NCBI RefSeq assembly: GCF_029784155.1 | Contig: NC_073693.1 | Coordinates: 21,240,002 to 21,304,001 of the forward strand | Reading direction: 5' to 3' | Length of the DNA stretch: 64,000 nucleotides | Source of the DNA: Uranotaenia lowii | Lineage: Eukaryota > Arthropoda > Insecta > Diptera > Culicidae | Notes under the pieces: generated by a model | What the model was told of the DNA's origin: nothing | The model's database searches: none | The model's input: the letters and a program-made list of their open reading frames with translations, nothing else | Shown: in pieces, positions 47,975 through 59,167 of the stretch | How positions within the stretch are numbered: the first letter of the stretch is position 1 | Layout: each line of letters begins with the position of its first letter | Program-made: the position numbers and the translations under genes

Positions 47975-50900
47975 CAGTGTTGCAAATTATCTTCAAGCAC
48001 GAATGATACTGACTGTGATTTTCTATCAGTGTAAAAAGCTTCATCTGAAATGAACGGAATAGAAAAGTCAACAAATATAAAAGCTTCTGATCGGCTCGGT
48101 CATCCTCGTGCCTACAGAAAGCTGTGTGAGTGTGTCTATCAGTCAGTAGAAAGCTCACTCGTAAGAGCAAACGCACCAATAAGTGAGTATACGCGGCCCG
48201 GTTTTGCTCATTTCAGCGGACCGGTTTTGGGATACACACTCTTTCGCGCACCGGGCGGTAGCATAATTGTTTTTAAATTTAGCATTGCACTGAGAAAACT
48301 TTTGAAGAAAATCTTAATCTTAAATTAATACGGACCGAGTAAATTTTCGGAGTCGTCCACCAAACGGCTCTTCTTATGTTACATGATCATTTTTGGTCAT
48401 AAAATACGATGCTTCGAGTTTGTTTATCTGAAATTGAGTGAGAGAGTCCTGAACAATATAAAATACAAAATAAATAACTCACCATCAGAACCAGCAATTG
48501 CACTTTCTCGTTCAATTCCTGGATGAACCCGAAAAAATGTAACGAAATTGCGAATTCAACTGGTTATTTAAAAAAAAAAACCCTTCCACAATTTTAATCT
48601 CATATATACACATTTTTTCTTAAAATGAATATCAACAAACATACACACGCTGCGACGTCGTTTGTTTAATTCTGCTTAAATCTTTAACTTCTTTTTCTGT
48701 CCAACGTGCTGACTGAAATAGTTGCCGTTCCGAAAAACTGGGTCCCATTAGTTGCAAACTTATTGAGAGACCTCGTTTCGAAAGCCGAATTGGTAGGGAC
48801 AGTAATGGAATGCCACCCATACGGTCGGATACAAAAATCCTGCACAGCGCACTGGTCTCGATTATTATTACTCCGAGAAAAATCCTTGAAGCTTCACTCA
48901 AGGTTGTGAAAGTCAGTAAAATGTTTACTACACGGAATGCACAATCAAAATTTTCAGAAAGCAATCGTCGGACTTGAAGGGCTTTTCGGAAATATTTCAT
49001 GGAACTAGTTTTTGCGCAATAAAAAAAAGTTTCCGCTTTCCGTTCGTTTGTTTAATTCTGCTTAAAACGGTAGAATTTTTTCAGTGCATGTTTGATCTCG
49101 CCCCTTCCTAGTGAGCAAATTTGGTGATTTTGTCGGTCCCGACGGCAACGGCCCTATTTTGCTCACCTTCATACTAACCCCCGGTGCGGTATGGAAGTGA
49201 TCAAACTCGTGAGCATTTTCACTTTGCTCGCGATTGCTGCGGATGCCCTAAACCCGAACTAACTTGTTTCACTCGAAAGCTACGAAAGCGTCTTTCGCTT
49301 GGGCATTTCTGTCGCTTACTGTTTTTGATCAGTGACTGCAGCTTAAGTATTCAATCAGTGTCAGCGAAAGTTGCTGATAATTTCAGTAAGCATTTGTTTT
49401 TGCCATTTTGGCAAATTATGAATTGGGATTCAAAAAGAAAACGCGAATTGAAAATCGCTGAGACTATACGTTTACTTGAAGGGGGACAAGAGGATGGATG
49501 TATATAAAAAAAATTGAATTTATGGTAATTAATAATGACAAAAATATGATAAAATGAGGTCAAAAAATGACAAAATTATTACACAATGTGATAAATATGT
49601 TGAAAACATGATAAAATTTTGACAAAAGTATGAGAAAAATCTGACAAATATGACTAAAATTTGACAACTAAATGACATCAGTCAAACAATTATGTCATAA
49701 ATATGATAAAAAATTGACAATAAAATGACAAAACATAACAAAAATAAGACAAAAATCCGACAAATGAGACAAAAATGTGACAAATGTGATAAAAATATGA
49801 AAAATAACACAAAAATGAAGCAAATTATTTACAATTCAATGACAAAACATGACAACAAAATTATAAAATTATGACAAAGTCTGACAAAAACGACATAAAT
49901 TTAACAATAAAATGATTTAACTTCGAGAAAACTTTGTCAAAAACATGTGTTATGTGATGAAAATAAGACAACGTTATGACATAAATCTTATTATTAAAAC
50001 AAAATTATCACAAAAAATTGACAATAAAATTATTTATGTGGTTAAAAAATGACAACAATCTGGAAGATTTGTAATATTTAATCATTTTGTCAAATTTTTA
50101 CATAGTTTGACGACATAGTCGTATTTTTGTTCTTTTGATATCAAATTTTCAAATATATAAATTTGTCTGACTTCACAATTTCATGTCATGATTTTGTCAA
50201 TTTATTGACATATTTTTACCACGCTTGTCATAATTTTGTTATATTTGTCATATTTTTGTCAATTGTTTACGACATTTGTCATTTTTTTTGCCATGATTTT
50301 GTCTTTTTTGTCATATTTTTGTTAAAATATTGTCACATTTTAATCAGATTTGTCATATTTTCGACAGAGTTGTATTAGTAAATATTTTTCCATTGTATTG
50401 TAAATTTCATTCCTATTTGTCAGATTTTTTTTTGTCATAATTTTGTCATACTTTTACCACATTTGTCATGTTTTGTCATTTTATTGCCAACTTTTTGTCA
50501 TAATTTTGTCCCCCACATTCGTCTACACGCTCCCTCTCCAGCGTTCGTCTCGCCAACCCGAACACTCATTTCTAAACCTTCCCACCTCTTCACACCATTT
50601 GAAACAGACGTATTTTTTATCAAAATCCTTCAAAAATAGCGATCTCAGCAGTAATTCTGAAATTTGCGCATGTCTAGCGAGTCGAAGAATCTTTGTCACC
50701 ATTCAACTAAACTTAATGATAATAGAAGGAAGCTTTTTTCTCTTTCAGCAATGTTCGCTTGAAACTGAAAATGAAGATTGGATAACCTCATGAACCTGCA
50801 AAGAGCCTGAATGTATACTAAGCACCGATTTTGCCGATTGGTGAATAAGTGTGCAGAGAACTTTCAGGACTGAGCTTTCAGTTCATTCTCGTATGAATCT

Positions 50901-50979
50901 AGTTGGAATTGAACTGACCGATACACTGCAATAAAGTCAGCTGATAATTTCTCACTGACACTGAAAATTTGCAGCACTG
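47975..50979. mobile_element. 3.0-kb non-autonomous hAT-type element nested in the mariner relic
   Basis: The left end CAGTGTTGCAAATTATC and right end (reverse complement) CAGTGCTGCAAATTTTC match at 15 of 17 positions. They are flanked by a perfect 8-bp direct repeat ATGAACAC at 47967-47974 and 50980-50987. CAGTG-type ends with an 8-bp duplication are the hAT signature. Removing the segment and one repeat copy restores the alignment of the interrupted mariner transposase. Inside there is no transposase frame; about 1 kb is a decayed satellite-like stretch. Confidence 0.88.
49505..50520. repeat. Decayed TGACAAAA / TTTTGTCA repeat, inverted at its centre
   Basis: The left half (49530-50055) is rich in tgacaaaa(t) on the plus strand and the right half (50085-50520) in ttttgtca. 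Together they form a rough 1-kb inverted structure within the hAT-type element. The spacing is irregular, unlike the 9-bp arrays. Confidence 0.65.
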
Positions 50980-51165
50980 ATGAACACCCAGAACTATATC
51001 AAGGAATGCCCCCAGATGCGTTTATTGCCGATGATCAAGCAGCATGATGGACCCGTCATATTTTGGCCCGATTTGGCATCATATCATTACGCCAAAGACA
51101 CACAAGGGTGGTACAAAAGACAAAACGTCTGTTTTGTGCCAAAAAACTCTTTGAACGTTTTCAGG
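50980..51165 (+). pseudogene. DD37E-like mariner transposase relic, C-terminal part
   Basis: Resumes the interrupted protein: YIKECPQMRLLPMIKQHDGP, then VIFWPDLASYHYAKDTQGWY and VCFVPKN. These match YKKECLQKRILPFIRAHDRP, VMFWPDLASCHYSK and VSVIPKD of the intact transposase. The second catalytic Asp (FWPD) is kept. Homology ends before the catalytic Glu, and the right terminal repeat was not found. Confidence 0.85.
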
Positions 51166-52690
51166 GGCAGCAGCCTCAATCTTCGGTGTCTTCTTCTATA
51201 AGTCGGAGCAGCTTTTCGTAAAGGATATTCCTACATTCTCGGACATTTTCCATGAGCAGAAGTCTCAATGTAGTTTTTATCATACGAAAGTTTGAATTTC
51301 CCGAAGTTGCTCGGCAAAAAACATATCGTGTTCCTGACAACCCTACCAAAACAATCCGGAATATGTCTGTCATCACCCTCTGGTAACTACACTTGAATGT
51401 CAAAAGTTCACCTCCTACTCGAGGGAGCTATTTTGTCTCAGCTCAGTATTCCTATACACAAAACCCCATGAAAAAGCGGAAGCCAAACCCAGAGCCAAAT
51501 GTCCGGGAAAATAGAATAAACACACTTGAAAAATTGCAGCAGCAGCCAACAGCAAGTGCTCGCTCACAGAAGGAGGAAGGATGTGACGATGGGAAAAAAA
51601 GGAGGAACTAACAACAACAGCAGACTGCTGAATATGAAACTGGCTGAAGGATGACTTCTGAGACCGAGCGAGAATATGAAAAATGAAACAAACAAAAAAT
51701 TATGTGAGACCGTACGGAAGTTCCAAACTTCTAGGGATGTTCCCACGTTTTGGTTTTTACTTTGTTTTTTTTTTCTTCTTTCTTTAGTTCGGCGTTGATG
51801 AGCATATTTTACCATACATCATGGTTGTTTCTGTCAAACCGGAAAAATGCCACGACTGCCAGGAGGGTGAGTGAGCTGCAGGACTTGCTTCTGTTTCGGT
51901 TTTTAAACAGAACCAAAAGAAGCTGAGGGTGGCAATTAATTCTAACAAGTTGTGTCAGTGTGTGCAGGTTAACCCTTCTCTGCTCTGCTGAAATCCTGGA
52001 AGCGAGAGCAAAGGGCGATAGTGTGGGAACCCTTTTTTTCCTCAAAAAAAGATTACTCCCCCACCATTTGATTCTTGAAAGTTGGAACACACAGATGGGA
52101 GCAAGTTCTTCCATGGAAATTTTCATGAATGCATCAGTCAGGAGGATCAACATCACAAAACGAGCCTTGTGAGGGGGTTAAATTTTTGACATCGGATGAA
52201 GAGTCAAGTTTCGGAGTTGGCAGTCAGCTGAGTGGGTGGTAGGATGTTTATGATGCGTTTTTTTTTTCATTCGGTGTATGCTTCTATTATTACCATACAT
52301 AGCGTGGAAATTACGTCGGGTCGGGTAGTTTCCTCCCAGATCGATGTGGGATGGAGTATGCAGGAGTAGGTGTATCGTCCTGCTTTGTGACGTTTTTGCT
52401 GCTTCCCACGTAATTGTCGAGTCGGGGGTTACGCCGAGCAGTGATTACTCGCCATTCCGACCGGGACCGGGAAATTGTGACCGAGATTAGTCCCGGTTGA
52501 AGTGGAGTGTGGTTGGGATTTTCTCTGATTATATATCTGATCTTAACTCTGGAGTTATTTCCAGAGCTTGAATTTTGAGCTTTAAAGCTGAAATGTGATT
52601 TTAAATTCGTCTCATAATTCGGTTTAAATTTTTAACTCTTTACTAAATCTTAAACTGATTTTGATTTTTATTGGGTTTCGAGGATCAAAG
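51166..52690. other. Intronic sequence without recognised features
   Basis: Short overlapping frames, no domain or repeat recognised. Confidence 0.45.
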
Positions 52691-52694
52691 CAAT

Positions 52695-53165
52695 TTTTTG
52701 ATCAGCAGAAGTCTCAATCAACTTGTTTCAACCCATAGAAGTTTATTCAATATTTTCTATCAGCAAAAGTCTTAATATGCAGTTTTTCTATAACTAAATG
52801 TTGAAATGACTTCAAACATTTGCTGATTAAAAACGTCATGTTCTAACACGATGTAGACTTCCGCTGATAAAAATCCTCGAAAGGAATTGACACTTCTGCT
52901 GATGGGTAATGTTAAAATGAGTAGAACTTTTAGTAAAGACAAACGTAAAAACTCTTAAAAATCACCAAAAACGATTGAGACTTCTGCTGAGAAAAGGCTT
53001 CGATAAGGTTTGACACTTCTGCTTAAAGAGAACGTTCAAATAATTAGAACTTCTTTTGATCAAAACTGGCAGCTTCTTAAGTGTTTTCATAAAGGATACA
53101 ATGCTGATACAATATTTTAAAATGAATTTAGACTTCTGCTAGTAGAAAGAGTAAAATTGAAGCAA
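52695..53165. repeat. Degenerate repeat of acttctgctgat motif
   Basis: 'gacttc(c/t)gctgataaaa' and 'gacacttctgctga' alternate near 52858, 52891, 52983, 53013 and 53130, with reverse-complement copies (atcagcagaagtctcaat) at ~52705 and ~52765. A further copy is at ~51250. Confidence 0.6.
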
Positions 53166-53269
53166 CATTTTCATGGATACAAATCGAAAAAATCTAGCAA
53201 AGAATTTTAGACATATTATATGTAATTTTTTTTTACCTTTTTTGTCGTATAAGTCTTTCTTTTCTGTTT

Positions 53270-55440
53270 ATTTGCCATTTTTATAATTTTCGTAAGTTTA
53301 ACCATTTTCGTAATTTTTGTAAGTTTTGTGTCATTTTTCTGTCATGTTTAAGTAATTTTGTGTCATTTTTTTAATTTTTTTTTTTTTGTCATTTTTGTGT
53401 CATTTTGTGTCATTTTTGCGTCATCTTCGTGTAATTTTTGTCATTTCTGTTTCATTTTTGTGTCGTTTTTGTTTCATTTTTATGTCAATTTTATGTGTCA
53501 TTTTGTGTCATTTTTATGTCAATTTTATGCGTCAATTTTATGTGTCATTTTTGTGTCATTTTGAAGTCATTTTTTGTCATTTTTTTTCTTTTTTTTGTCA
53601 TTTTGTGTCATTCTTTAGTAATTTTTGAGTTATTTTTGTGTCATTTTTGCGCCACTTTCGTGCAAATTTTTGTCATTATTGTGTCATTTTTGTCTCTGTT
53701 TAATGTCATTTTTATGTTATTATTGTGCCATTTTTGTTCCACTTTTGCGCCATTTTTGTATCATTTTTGTGCCATTTTTGTGTTACTTTTGTGCCTTTTT
53801 GTTGCTATTTTTGTGTTATTTTTGTATCATTTTTGTGTAATTTTTGTGCAATTTTTGTGTAATTTCTATGTCAGTTTTGTGTCATTTTTGTGCCATTTTT
53901 GTGTCTTTTTTGTGTCATTTTTGTCATTTTATGTCATTTTTGTGTCATTTTTATGTCATTTTTGTGTCATTTTTGTGTCATTTTTGTGTCATTTTTGTCA
54001 TTTTTGTCATTTTTGTGTCATTCTTGTATCATTTATGTCATTTTTGTAATTTTTTAAAAATTTATAATTTTTGTCATTTTTGTCATTTTTTTTTTATTTT
54101 TTTTTATTTTTCTAAGTTTTGTAATTTTTGTAATTTATGTCATTTTTGTTTTTTTTTTGTAGTTTTAGCAATTTCTGTCATTTTTTTTTTTCATTCATGT
54201 AATTTTAATAATTTATATAATTTTTGTGATTTTTGTAATTTTTAATTTTTTTTTTATAATTTTTGTCAATTTTGTACGCTTTTAATTTCTGTAAATTTGT
54301 AATTTTAGTTATTTTTGTAGTTTTTGTATTTTTAAGTAATTTTTTGTAATTTTTGTTATTTTTGTAATTTTGGTGTTTTTTATAATTTTTGTAATTTTTA
54401 TTATTTTTGTAATGTTTATAATTTTTGTAATTTTTGTAATTTTTTGAAGTTTTTGTAATTTTTATAATTTTTGTAATTTTTGTTATTTTTGTAATTTTAG
54501 AAATTTTTGTAATCGTTGTAGCTTTTTTTTGTGATTTGGATATTTTTGGAATTTATGAAGTTTTTGTAATTTTTGTATCTTTTGTAGTTTTTGTAATTTT
54601 TTAAATTCTGTATTTTTTTTTTTTTTTTAAATTTTTGTAATTTTTGTGATTTTGTCATTTTTGTCATTTATGTCATTTTTGTCATTTTTGTCATTTTTGT
54701 CATTTTTGTCATTTTTGTAATTTCTGTAGTTTTTGTAATTTTTGTTATTTTTTGTAGTTTTTGTAATTTTTGTGATTTTGTGATTTTTGTCATTTTTGTA
54801 ATTTTCATAATTTCTGTAATTTTTGTCATTTTTGGAAGTTTTGTAATTTTTGTAATCTCTGTAATTTTTGTAATTTTTGTAATTTTTGTAATTTTTGTAA
54901 TTTTTGTAATTTTTATAATTTTTGTAATTTTTGTAATTTTTGTAATTTTTGTAATTTTTGTAATTTTTGTAATTTTTGTAATTTTTGTAATTTTTGTAAT
55001 TTTTGTAATTTTTGTAATTTTTGTAATTTTTGTAATCTTGTAATTTTTGAAATTTTTGTAATTTTTGTAATTTTTGTAATTTTTGTAATTTTTGTAATTT
55101 TTGTAATTTTTTGTAATTTTTGTAATTTTTGTAATTTTTGTAATTTTTGTAATATTTGTAATTTTTGTAATTTTTGTAATTTTTGTTATTTTTGTGAATT
55201 TTGTAATTTTTGTAATTTTTGTATTTTTTGTTATTTTTGTAATTTTGTAAGTTTTGTAATTTTTGTAAATTTTGTAAATTTTGTAATTTGTGTAATTTTT
55301 CTAATTTTTGTTATTTTTGTCATGTTTGTAATATTTGTAATTTTTATAATTTTTGTATTTTTTGAAATTTTTTGTACTTTTTGATATTTTTGGAATTTCC
55401 GTAATTTTAGTCCTTTTTGTTATTTATGCCATTTTTGTCA
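53270..55440. repeat. Composite T-rich satellite: 11-bp gtgtcattttt to 9-bp gtcattttt / gtaattttt
   Basis: The left part (about 53390-54000) is dominated by an 11-bp unit with an extra GT. A short block of perfect gtcattttt lies at about 54655-54715. The right part (54840-55240) is a fairly uniform gtaattttt array, the reverse complement of the ttacaaaaa unit at 27.6-33.9 kb. Edges are degenerate. No real coding sequence. Confidence 0.93.
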
Positions 55441-55501
55441 TTCCAATTTTATTGAATCCAAAAACTTTTATTTTTTCAACTTTGGATGGAAAAATGCTAT
55501 A

Positions 55502-56104
55502 CAGACCCCGTTCGTTTTTGGCAACATTCGATTTTGGCAACATTCGATTTTGGCAACATCCGATTTTGGCATATGTGCCAAAATCGAACGGTTTTTAGAA
55601 GCGACATTACCTTTTAGTTTTCTCTTTAACAGGGCCAATATAATTGAAAAAAATATCATCAATACGTTTTTATGTTCTTAAATTGTGGCTAAATACAACA
55701 ACAAAACCAAAAGTTTTTTTCAAAAAATTATAAAGTACTCAAAAATGACAAAAAGATAAAAATTTAAGAAAATTTAAAAAAAATTCAAACAAAAGACTGG
55801 AAGTGACGAAAAACAACTAAAAAATGATGAAGAATTGCAAAAACAGCAAATATGACAAAAAAAAACCAAGATTACAAACAAAGCAAGAATAGTGCAAAAT
55901 GCATCAAAAACATGAGAAAAAATTATAAAATAAATTACTAAAATGGTCGGAAATTGACTTAAAGTAATGTTAATAATAATGAAAATATTAATTTTGTAAA
56001 AATAAATGAAAAAAATTGAAGAAAAAAATCCGTTCGATTTTGGCAACATTCGATTTTGGCAACACAAAATATTCGGGCATGTTGCCAAAATCGAACGGGG
56101 TCTG
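55502..56104. mobile_element. TA-flanked MITE with CAGACCCCGTTCG ends (pogo/Tc1-like?)
   Basis: A 603-bp segment with terminal inverted repeats of about 26 bp (left CAGACCCCGTTCGTTTTTGG; right end the reverse complement with A in place of one T), flanked by TA at 55500-55501 and 56105-56106. The motif CGATTTTGGCAACAT recurs in tandem next to both ends (three copies left, two right), and each end folds back on itself. The A-rich interior has no transposase. CAG ends plus TA suggest a pogo/Tigger-type origin; this is an inference. Confidence 0.8.
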
Positions 56105-56106
56105 TA

Positions 56107-56500
56107 GTTTGAAAAATTAGGTAGGAAAAATCCAAATATTTTTGGAAAAAGTAGAGGTCAATTCAAAAAAAAAATTGCTTCAAAAAAAATTGGAAGGAAA
56201 ATTATACCAAACTAGCAACCCTATTTCACCTCCAAACCAGGAGTGCGGGTAATGAAAACCAAACACGCGCTTTATGACATTTCCAGGATATGACACTCGT
56301 TTTGGAATTTGGTGTGTATATGCAACGACAAAACCGTTTCAAGTGTCACCCATTTAAAAGCGAGGGTGGGGGAGTGAACTTTTGAGGCACCGGAAGGCAA
56401 ACAACTATAAGTTTTGATTGAGAGAAAGGAAGAATGACGGGAGGAAGGGTCAAAGTCTGTTTAACTACTTCATGATACAAGGGAGGGGGTTTGCTAACTT
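56107..56500. other. Intronic sequence next to the splice donor
   Basis: No features recognised apart from the donor site at its right edge on the minus strand. Confidence 0.45.
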
Positions 56501-56502
56501 AC

Positions 56503-56550
56503 CTTTACACAACATTTCTTGGTTTGCTTCAGGATTTGCGACATTGTCAT
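56503..56550 (-). CDS. Proposed first coding exon of the minus-strand gene
   Basis: Minus-strand ATG at 56548-56550 opens MTMSQILKQTKKCCVK, 16 codons ending exactly at a consensus donor AAG|GTAAGT. Phase 0 agrees with the acceptor of the 37732-39237 exon, so the joined start would read ...KKCCVK-IIRKFSF. A second ATG two codons in (56542-56544) could also serve. Everything else about the link is inference: the exon could be spliced to other exons, but no competing coding exon with a matching acceptor was found between them. The Cys pair and Lys-rich character are the only visible protein features. Confidence 0.55.
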
Positions 56551-57620
56551 GCTGGGATGGCACCAACTGCTTGCTATTGCATCCGAATTTTAACTGTCAG
56601 GTGAATCACCACCTTCTGGCCAATTTTTGGGGCACCTCACGTTCCCAGGAAGGTTACACTTTAATCCGTTTAAGCTTCACTAAGCACTCCGGTTAGATTA
56701 CTTTCCGCACACACTCTTCTCTATGTCATTAGCCACACTAATCCACTTTACCGCATTCGAGTAACTTCCGTGAATGGAAGAGGAAATTCCAGTCAGTCGG
56801 TCAGTCAGGACACGGAATGAAACACACCTGACTGCGGCAGCAGGAACTAAATTACTCGTTCGTTCGTTCGTTCAGGACAATGAATGGAATGGAATAAAAG
56901 GTCACACACGGACCTTTTACAAGCACGGTTGATGTTTCGCCAACCGACACACACACCGCGCGAACATAAAAGACGAAGAAGAAGAATCGCAATTTACCGT
57001 TAGATCCTTTTCATTAATCGAATCCTCGCTTCAGTTGCTCGCTCGCCATTCACAAAATAGCGAAAGACGAAACACACACGGACGGACGGAAGCTTTTGTC
57101 TTCGGGAACCCACAATCTCCGAACATACACACAAACACCACACGTTAGATTACACCACTCTAATTGGGTTGCTGCTGCTATCGTTTGATTCGAGTTTAGG
57201 GGTTTCAGGACCTTCCCCACTTATTATCAGTCGCACCGGCAAATCGGTGCCGTCACATGGATTTCGATCCGATGTTATGTAGCTGAACGAGCTGAGCTGA
57301 CGCTGTTACGTGCTTCCGTTTTTTTTTTCGGGCGTTGTTGATTGATGATCGGCGAACCGAAAGGCGCCCACCACCCTCGATTGAAATCGAATCGAATTCG
57401 AACACGTTACACCAGAATATTCAACCGCAATCGAAGCAACAGAAGGAAAAAAAGAAACAAATCAACGCAAATGTTCTGCACTGTAACTCACACACTAGGT
57501 ATAGGTAACTATGCAAGCGCCGGTTGTGGCTCTCACAAATCGCGTGTATGGTCCTTCTAATATGAAGCGAAGCACTTTCTTAGGAATCGGTACGTACGTA
57601 CGCCTCGACGTTGGGCGATC
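56551..57620 (-). promoter_or_regulatory. Probable 5' UTR / promoter region of the minus-strand gene
   Basis: A kilobase of less AT-rich, non-repetitive sequence directly upstream of the proposed start codon. It contains simple runs such as TCGTTCGTTCGTTCG near 56855 and several CACACA stretches. Regulatory assignment rests only on position and composition; no core promoter element was fixed. Confidence 0.35.
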
Positions 57621-59167
57621 AAGTGAATGGAATAGCAGCACACACGGATGATTCGAGCTGCTGCTTGCTTGCTGGCTTGAATGGTATCGAGAATCGGGAC
57701 GGACCTGTCGTCCTGCCACCAGAAACCAGCACTAGAAATAAAGTAGGAACCAAAAATTCTCTCGCGAGAGAATTCTTCAATCATTCCTCGAATAAATCCT
57801 CTCCTACACACAACACAGCAAGCTTCGCTCTTCGATAGCGGTTTCATTCGTAGCGTAGAAGGTTTTGATTCAAGAATGAAGGAACCGTAGCAGAGAAGAG
57901 ATTTTAATTCTCTTTTTTCAGCGACTCTCTTTAGTAGGAAAAGCAATTTTCCCCTTTTTCGTCAAACCAACCCAAGATGAACATCAACAAACCTCACAAA
58001 CTTGAATGGTGAAGAGTTCATTCGATGCGTATTCGAAGGATGCGCTGTTGCGACTGTTGCAGTGTTTCTCAACAAATATATTTTAACAAAAGACGGCTTT
58101 CCGTTTGCTAACGTTGCCCAAAAAAGAAAAAAAAAGCCTATTTGTGTGGCACAAGTGAAGATTTCGGTTCCAAGGTACCGGTACCATGTTGGATGAAGAA
58201 AAAAATACCGAACAAAGGGAATGTCAAAGCAGCCCCAACCAATAAGTGCATTTTAGAAATATTCAACATTTGCGTAAAAGTTAAAAGCTTTTCCAAGTAG
58301 GTTTCATATAGTTTTATAAAAAATCTTGGTTTGTTTATCTTTGTTTTCAGTTTTGCCGATGTGTTGTTCTTGAATCTTCCCTCAACCAAGGCTACAGTGT
58401 ACAATGGTTTTCGAATATCCATGGCTAATTTCGGAAACCGGAAGTTGAAAACAGCTCGCAGAATAATGCGAAAAACAAAGAAATTGGAATAAATTGCACG
58501 GAAGCTTGTATGCAACAAAATTTTATACTATATCGTTGCACAATATCTATAAATCAAGTAATTTTTTATCGAATAATTCAATTAAATCAAGAAAACAAAA
58601 AGTAAAATAACTCTCATCTTCTTAAATTTGTTTTTTGGTCTTTCAGATATTGGAATTTTTTATCAAAATTATTTCAGATATTGAAATTTTTTATCGAAAC
58701 TATTTCAGATATTGGAATTTTTTTATCTAAATTTACATGAATTACTTCAAACTTTATTTATTTTCCCCTTCGAGTTTTATATTGAATTGAAATTGATATT
58801 TGTTCCGGCCTTATTGGTAAATATTACTTAATCCCCATCTGATTTTTAGCCATCTGGATGCACTGCTGGTTGCAGAGAGAACATGACGATGAATTCCTCA
58901 CTTGAAGCACGCGCGGGAGCAAAATCTTTTCAAAACTGACAAAATGGAGGACTTTCTATCATATCTGATTTAAACTGACTTCAGACGACATTTTATACGA
59001 TCTTTTTCCTATGCAGTTGGAATTGCGATTCGCTACACCATCGTAAACGACTTAACCATTTCTGACACGATTTCAGTGGTGGATCGCTTTCGTTGAGATG
59101 TGGAGTGATTTGGGACAGCGGAATCTGCTCCAAACCTTGGATATAGCTCGAAGCACACAGTCTCATG
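57621..59167. other. Unassigned sequence
   Basis: Frames of up to ~129 codons on both strands (for example 57557-57946 and 58138-58518 minus) show no recognisable domain. It may contain upstream exons or old transposon debris. Confidence 0.4.

Larger units (their letters stand above)
39238..56502 (-). other. Proposed ~17.3-kb intron of the minus-strand gene
   Basis: Bounded by a consensus donor AAG|GTAAGT (GT at 56501-56502) and a consensus acceptor TTACAG|AT (39238-39239), with matching phase 0. It contains transposon relics, the 79-bp minisatellite and a degenerate satellite. Additional small exons inside cannot be ruled out. Confidence 0.6.

Noticed and set aside
58138..58518. Minus-strand frame of 126 codons with a hydrophobic C-terminal segment
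   Set aside because: Recognised no family, and there is no splice or neighbouring support; left unassigned.
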